From: DATFCK01 sp963728975
Lineage (GTDB): Bacteria; Verrucomicrobiota; Verrucomicrobiia; Chthoniobacterales; UBA10450
Assembly: GCA_963728975.1 (NCBI GenBank)
Contig: CAVSMF010000001.1
Span: forward strand, 1,240,001 to 1,304,000
Direction of reading: 5' to 3'
Length of the DNA stretch: 64,000 bases
Shown here: positions 60,039 through 64,000 of the stretch, piece by piece
Position numbering within the stretch: the first letter of the stretch is position 1
Layout of the letters: every line of letters begins with the position of its first letter
Notes under the pieces: generated by a model
Seen by the model: the letters and a program-made list of their open reading frames with translations, nothing else
Databases searched by the model: none
What the model was told of the DNA's origin: nothing
Position numbers and translations under genes: made by a program

Positions 60039-62588
60039 TTACTGGTTAGGTTCACTCCTGCCGGCAGGAACAGACGTCAGGACGCAACGGAACCCATAAA
60101 TGACGTCCCTGTCATTTCGATCGATGACATTGCGATAGGAGGATTGTAATTCCAGGCGCTTGCTCGTAGCCCAGGAGCCTCCCCGCAAAACCCCCCAGTC
60201 CCGGGTTCCAGTCCCGGTTTTGCCTTTGTAACCTTCGGCGCACCATTCCCAGACGTTCCCGCCGAGATCGTAGATTCCCAGAACGTTAGCCCGGAAGCTG
60301 CCAGCCGGGGCAGTCTGGGCGAATCCGTCGGAATAATTTTGGAGAACGGCGCCGCGTGTTCGTTCCGTGGTCTTGAGGCCTTTGTCCGCGTAATTGCCGG
60401 CCCGAGCCGGCGGCGGCCACTGCCGGCCCCAGGGAAATTCGTTCCGGATCTTGCTGTCGCGCGCTTCCGGGGTTGCTCCCCGCTCGTTAGGTAAACCGAC
60501 CGCCATGCTCCATTCCAGGTCGGTGGGAAGCCGGTAAGCTTGTCCCTCCTCCAATACTTCTTCCTGGCGCTCCTTCTCAGTCAGCCATTGGCAAAAAGCA
60601 GTAGCATCGAACCAATTTACTTTTATCACCGGATCGGTTGGGCTCTGGGCAAAATCGGCCGGTTCTCGCCGCCGGCCGGTGGCGGCGCAGAACGCGTCAT
60701 AGTCCTGGACCCGCGTCTCCCAAATCGACATCCGGATTGGGCCTACCGGGACGAATTTCATGCCGAGCGAGTTGGTCCACGGTCCGGACGCAGGCTGCAT
60801 GCTTTTCTCGAGATGCTCAGCCAAAAACAGCTGCTGCTGCGGTTCGACCCGGCCTGGAACTGCCTTGGATTTGTAACCGGCCAGGCGAAGCTCGTAAGTG
60901 ACCGGACCGGGCTTTACCTCTTCGATTACCAGCGGGGTTTCCCCGAGTTCGCGTCCGTCGGAGAGAACGGTCGCACCCGCGGGTGCGCTGGTGATTTTCA
61001 CACTCCCGTTGGCGAACACGAAATGGGCGGTGTTTCGGCGACGGGGTTGGACCTCGATCTTCTGGAGTTCATCCGGCCAGCCATCCAGCCGGGCTGCCAC
61101 CTGATGGGGACGGGCCGGCAGCCGCAATCGCAAGGGAGTCTGGCCGGATGCTTTCCCGTCAACGAACACTTCCGCGCCCGCCGGCTCGCTTGTAATGGTC
61201 ACCTCAGCATCGGCGAAAGCGAACAATTGCCGCGCTGTTTCACCGCGCGAAATTTCCAGGCCGGCCCGCATTTCCCAATCCCCTCGCTTCGCCGTCACTG
61301 AATATTTCCCGGTGGGCAGGCCGGTTATGGTTTGCGGCGCAACTCCGGAGCGCAACACCCGGCCATCGTCACTGCGCAAGGAGAAGCTCGCTCCCGCCGG
61401 TTCGGATCGAATTGCAACGGCTCCTTTGCTGCGGCTCAGATAAAAGACGGGCGGGCGCACTTCGCCGGCATTGGTTAGGTTGATCGTCGTTTCCATCGGA
61501 TCGTAACCGGGACTCATGATGCGCAGCCGGTAGTTGCGCGCCTCAAGGTCGTCAAAAACAGCCGGACTTCTCTGGGCGTGATCGCCCAGGAGGACGAGGG
61601 CGCCGGCCGGATCGGTTCGAATCGTTGCTTTCGGGTGAAGATCCGCCGGCAGTTTTCCCTGACCGTGTCGCCAGAACAGGAATCCTCCGACTGCCGCAAG
61701 CACGACAAGCAGGACCGTGATGGCGAGTCTTGCTCCCGGGCGTCTCCCTGGTCGAGCTTCTCCACGATCAAGAGCGGCCAGATCCGCGCTCATCCCGGCG
61801 GCCGAGAGATATCGTTTTCTGGGATCGTTCGCGCAGGCTTTGATCAGAACCTGATTCAATTGCAACAAACGTCCCTTGTCCGGGCGTTCGCTCAGTTGCG
61901 AATCGAGTTCGGGAAAATCGAGTCGATCCTTTCCGGTGCTCACTTCGTAAAGGAGCTTGCCCAGACTGTAGATGTCCGCCTGGGGTGTGCCGGGACCTTC
62001 CGGAGGAACATAGCCTTCGGTGCCAACGAAGGAGTTTTGTCCGGCAGCCGCGACCAGGCCGATGTCGGCAAGTTTCGGAGTGCCGTCGATAAAAATGATA
62101 TTGGAAGGTTTAATATCGCGGTGAGCCAGCCCGCGATGGTGGAGAGCGGCCAAGGCTTCGGTTAGGGAAAGCCCAAGTTGGATCGATTCCGAGGCCGACA
62201 ATTGTTTGCGCTGAGCCAGGTCGCTTTTCAGGGTGCGGGGCTCATAGCGGACAATGTCGATATCGCGGCCGGCCAGATGATCGTCGGCCAGCTCCATGAT
62301 GTAATAGAGATAGTCGCGGGTTCGGCCGACGTGCAGAATATCGACGAAACCGTCGTGCGCGCGCGAGATCGGTTCGAAGCTGGACATGCCCTGAAACTCG
62401 CGTTGGAAAGCGCGGTCGCTTTCGAAGGTGGTGCGATAAACCAGCTTTACCGCGCGCCAGGCTCCGGTGAGACCACGAGCGAGCCAAATCTCTCCGTAGG
62501 CCCCGCGACCGACCACCCGCAATACTTCATGGTCCGGTATGACCGGAATCCGGGCGCTAACAGACCCCTTCGGCGCGCCTTCTTTCAC
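60039..62588 (-). CDS. Ser/Thr kinase with PEGA repeats and SUMF1-type domain
   Basis: This 849-residue membrane protein has a cytoplasmic kinase domain at residues 20-280: GRGAYGEIW, AVK at 46-48, HRDIKPSN at 156-163, DIG instead of DFG at 175-177, and GTEGYVPPEG. A membrane helix follows near 289-306, then four PEGA repeats (about 322-590, marked by TSEPAGAEVFVDGKA-type text). The C-terminal SUMF1/FGE-sulfatase-like domain (605-840) has NSLGMKFVPVGP, YRLPTDLEWSMAVG, GIYDLGGNVWEWC, and VLRGGSW. The kinase senses through its outer half. The SUMF1 part may bind carbohydrate or act on a partner; formylglycine activity is not shown. An ECF sigma factor gene lies 84 bp upstream. Confidence 0.9.
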   Translation of the reverse strand: MKEGAPKGSVSARIPVIPDHEVLRVVGRGAYGEIWLARGLTGAWRAVKLVYRTTFESDRAFQREFQGMSSFEPISRAHDGFVDILHVGRTRDYLYYIMELADDHLAGRDIDIVRYEPRTLKSDLAQRKQLSASESIQLGLSLTEALAALHHRGLAHRDIKPSNIIFIDGTPKLADIGLVAAAGQNSFVGTEGYVPPEGPGTPQADIYSLGKLLYEVSTGKDRLDFPELDSQLSERPDKGRLLQLNQVLIKACANDPRKRYLSAAGMSADLAALDRGEARPGRRPGARLAITVLLVVLAAVGGFLFWRHGQGKLPADLHPKATIRTDPAGALVLLGDHAQRSPAVFDDLEARNYRLRIMSPGYDPMETTINLTNAGEVRPPVFYLSRSKGAVAIRSEPAGASFSLRSDDGRVLRSGVAPQTITGLPTGKYSVTAKRGDWEMRAGLEISRGETARQLFAFADAEVTITSEPAGAEVFVDGKASGQTPLRLRLPARPHQVAARLDGWPDELQKIEVQPRRRNTAHFVFANGSVKITSAPAGATVLSDGRELGETPLVIEEVKPGPVTYELRLAGYKSKAVPGRVEPQQQLFLAEHLEKSMQPASGPWTNSLGMKFVPVGPIRMSIWETRVQDYDAFCAATGRRREPADFAQSPTDPVIKVNWFDATAFCQWLTEKERQEEVLEEGQAYRLPTDLEWSMAVGLPNERGATPEARDSKIRNEFPWGRQWPPPARAGNYADKGLKTTERTRGAVLQNYSDGFAQTAPAGSFRANVLGIYDLGGNVWEWCAEGYKGKTGTGTRDWGVLRGGSWATSKRLELQSSYRNVIDRNDRDVIYGFRCVLTSVPAGRSEPNQ

Positions 62589-62672
62589 TTGATCAGCGAT
62601 AGGGCGATTTTACACGTCGGCGGCAAATGAGGCAATTCCAGGGAGTGTTTTGGGGAGGCCCCCCCGGCCTCG

Positions 62673-63296
62673 TCACGTTCGGCCGTGCTTCTCCAGTTTC
62701 TTGATCTCTTTTTTCAGGAGAGCGGAGATGCGGTGACGCGCCAGGTAGACCTGGCCCACGTTCACGTTCAATTGCTGGGCCACCTTTTGGGCAGGCCATT
62801 CTTTGCGAACGTAGCAGTCGAAAATTTGGAACTGCTTCGGATCGACCTTCTTTTTCACCCGGGTAATCGCCGCCTCGAACAGATTCTGTTGCCATTCTCG
62901 TTCCCATACTTCGTCGAGGTCGAGACCGCGCGAGTCCGGCACCCGATCGATTGTCGCCGTCGCCCGGTCATCCAGTGAGCGGACCCGCCTGGTCTGGTCC
63001 GGCTGGCGTTTCCGGAACTGATCGGCTATGCGCCACCGTGTGATTTGGAGGAGCCAGCCTTTGAATGAGCCGATGGCGGGATCGTAGCGCAGCTTGCCCA
63101 CATTTTTCGCCACCGTAACGACTGTTTCCTGAACGACCTCCTGCGCTTCGGTGTCGGTTAGGCCGGATTTGCGCGCGGCTGAATAGATGAGTTTCCAATA
63201 GCTATCGAAAAACTCCTGCCAGTGCCGCCGATCGTCCCAGTTGGCCAGCCGATCGACCAGGCTGCGGCGGGTCGCGAGCAAGCCGGCGCTTTTCAT
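62673..63296 (-). CDS. ECF-type RNA polymerase sigma factor
   Basis: From ATG 63296 the protein is 207 residues: MKSAGLLATRRSLVDRLANW, the sigma region 2 HWQEFFDSYWKLIYSAARKS, GLTDTEAQEVVQETVVTVAK and GSFKGWLLQITRWRIADQFR. Region 4 has FQIFDCYVRKEWPAQKVAQQ and LNVNVGQVYLARHRISALLK. No anti-sigma gene follows; instead the Ser/Thr kinase comes 84 bp downstream, a pairing known from Planctomycetes and relatives in which the kinase is proposed to regulate the sigma factor. The longer upstream frame overlaps the divergent helicase and is not coding. Confidence 0.9.
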   Translation of the reverse strand: MKSAGLLATRRSLVDRLANWDDRRHWQEFFDSYWKLIYSAARKSGLTDTEAQEVVQETVVTVAKNVGKLRYDPAIGSFKGWLLQITRWRIADQFRKRQPDQTRRVRSLDDRATATIDRVPDSRGLDLDEVWEREWQQNLFEAAITRVKKKVDPKQFQIFDCYVRKEWPAQKVAQQLNVNVGQVYLARHRISALLKKEIKKLEKHGRT

Positions 63297-63461
63297 TTGC
63301 CAATTTTTAGCCCCTGTTGCCTCCGGCGGCGAATGCTTTGTGATGGATCGAACAATCCCCTCCAAATTGGTCTTGAAGACTGGGGCGCGTAAACGGAGCG
63401 TATGCCGGTCCGGGTTCGCCGCGGGAGAAATGCGTCCGGTTGGCGGACCCGGACAGGCATT

Positions 63462-64000
63462 ATGTCCCGTCAATACACGCTGCAACGCGCCCCTGGTTCC
63501 AGTTCGATCCATATCGATTACCCGGCCGAGCTGAACGAGCAGCAACTTGCCGCCGTCACCGCTTCGCCCGGTCCGCTTCTGGTGATTGCCGGGGCGGGTT
63601 CGGGCAAGACCCGCACCCTGACCTATCGCGTAGCCTATCTCCTGGAAAATGGAATCGATCCGCGCAATATCCTGCTCCTGACCTTTACCAACAAGGCCGC
63701 GCGACAAATGCTCGACCGGGTGACGAATCTGTTGCCGCTCGATGCCAGCGGGATTTGGGGCGGAACCTTTCACTCGATCGGCAATCGCATGTTGCGCCGG
63801 CATGGCAGCGCCCTCGGTTATACCAGCAGTTTCACCATCATGGACCGGGAAGATCAAAAAGATCTGATCAACACGGTCGTGGCCGGGGCCGGCATCGATC
63901 CCAAGGAAATCCGGTTTCCCAAGGGCGATGTCCTGGCCGAGATCTTCAGTTTTGTCGTCAATACCGAGTGTCCGCTCGACCAGTTGCTGGCTGCGAAGTT
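63462..64000 (+). CDS. UvrD/PcrA-type DNA helicase, N-terminal part only
   Basis: The visible 179 residues read MSRQYTLQRAPGSSSIHIDY, then PAELNEQQLAAVTASPGPLL with the Q motif (LNEQQ), Walker A GAGSGKT near residue 46, motif Ia LLLTFTNKAARQM, motif Ib WGGTFHSIGNRMLRR and SFTIMDREDQKDLI. This is superfamily 1A helicase, UvrD/PcrA/Rep group, which unwinds DNA in repair. The gene runs off the right edge. It is divergent from the sigma gene. Confidence 0.93.
   Translation, partial: MSRQYTLQRAPGSSSIHIDYPAELNEQQLAAVTASPGPLLVIAGAGSGKTRTLTYRVAYLLENGIDPRNILLLTFTNKAARQMLDRVTNLLPLDASGIWGGTFHSIGNRMLRRHGSALGYTSSFTIMDREDQKDLINTVVAGAGIDPKEIRFPKGDVLAEIFSFVVNTECPLDQLLAAK

Noticed and set aside
63297..63857. 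N-terminal extension of the sigma-factor frame into the helicase gene
   Set aside because: The extension lies antisense to the UvrD-type start, has no sigma motifs, and ATG 63296 fits the normal ECF length.

Overview
The window reads as a piece of chromosome from a soil-type Verrucomicrobiota bacterium, most like the Spartobacteria/Chthoniobacterales. This is inferred from protein content: a short verrucomicrobial-style RNA polymerase omega subunit, an ECF sigma factor next to a Ser/Thr kinase with PEGA and SUMF1 domains, and DUF4953-type secreted metalloproteases. It also fits the moderately high G+C, the many small intergenic repeats and the scarcity of strong Shine-Dalgarno sites. No rRNA, tRNA, CRISPR array, prophage or intact insertion sequence was seen.

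Layout. Positions 1-184 hold the start of an NnrS-like membrane protein. Positions 301-12162 hold a YbdK-type carboxylate-amine ligase and an ATP-grasp ligase on the same strand. Between them lies a six-gene type I restriction-modification operon (1521-11158): Xre-HsdM fusion, DUF1016/PD-(D/E)xK protein, HsdS, OLD-family ATPase/TOPRIM nuclease, HsdR and a small HELLH metallopeptidase. The genes overlap or nearly abut and appear to be driven by one promoter that carries a palindromic operator. hsdR has two frameshifts and the DUF1016 gene one. Positions 12.9-33.7 kb are mostly metabolism and envelope: an esterase, accA, a LysM protein with a dead YkuD domain, an AsmA-like protein, endonuclease IV, the methionine-salvage pair mtnA plus class II aldolase, an M19 dipeptidase, a secreted zinc protease, a Fic protein, an MddA-like methyltransferase and a gluzincin. 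Positions 33.8-45.8 kb hold three receiver-only response regulators, a BLUF photoreceptor, an aminotransferase and hydroxyacid dehydrogenase pair, a metallophosphoesterase, a NYN nuclease, rpoZ and a TetR regulator with a divergent membrane protein. Positions 45.9-48.7 kb hold YidB and an arsenic cluster (ACR3 pump, ArsR with a 10-bp-arm operator, aquaporin). Positions 49-64 kb hold an aldo/keto reductase, Coa1-like, TPR and DUF4870 proteins, the housekeeping run murA-prmC-prfA-rpmE, an acyl-CoA synthetase, a LOG-family protein, a DUF1003 protein, a PAS protein, the PEGA/SUMF1 kinase with its ECF sigma factor, and the start of a UvrD-type helicase.

Two patterns cut across the window. First, several genes are interrupted by what looks like one extra base, often in a short homopolymer (YbdK, hsdR twice, DUF1016, M19 dipeptidase, perhaps the gene at 13842-14796). 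Removing that base restores a family-length protein each time, so sequencing or assembly errors must be excluded before calling these pseudogenes. Second, intergenic space is filled by at least four repeat types: TGTCAT-ended inverted repeats, GTTGARC heptamer arrays with flanking modules, a two-hairpin GTAGCGGCG element, and a CCTCTCCCCC palindrome that sits in frame inside hsdR.
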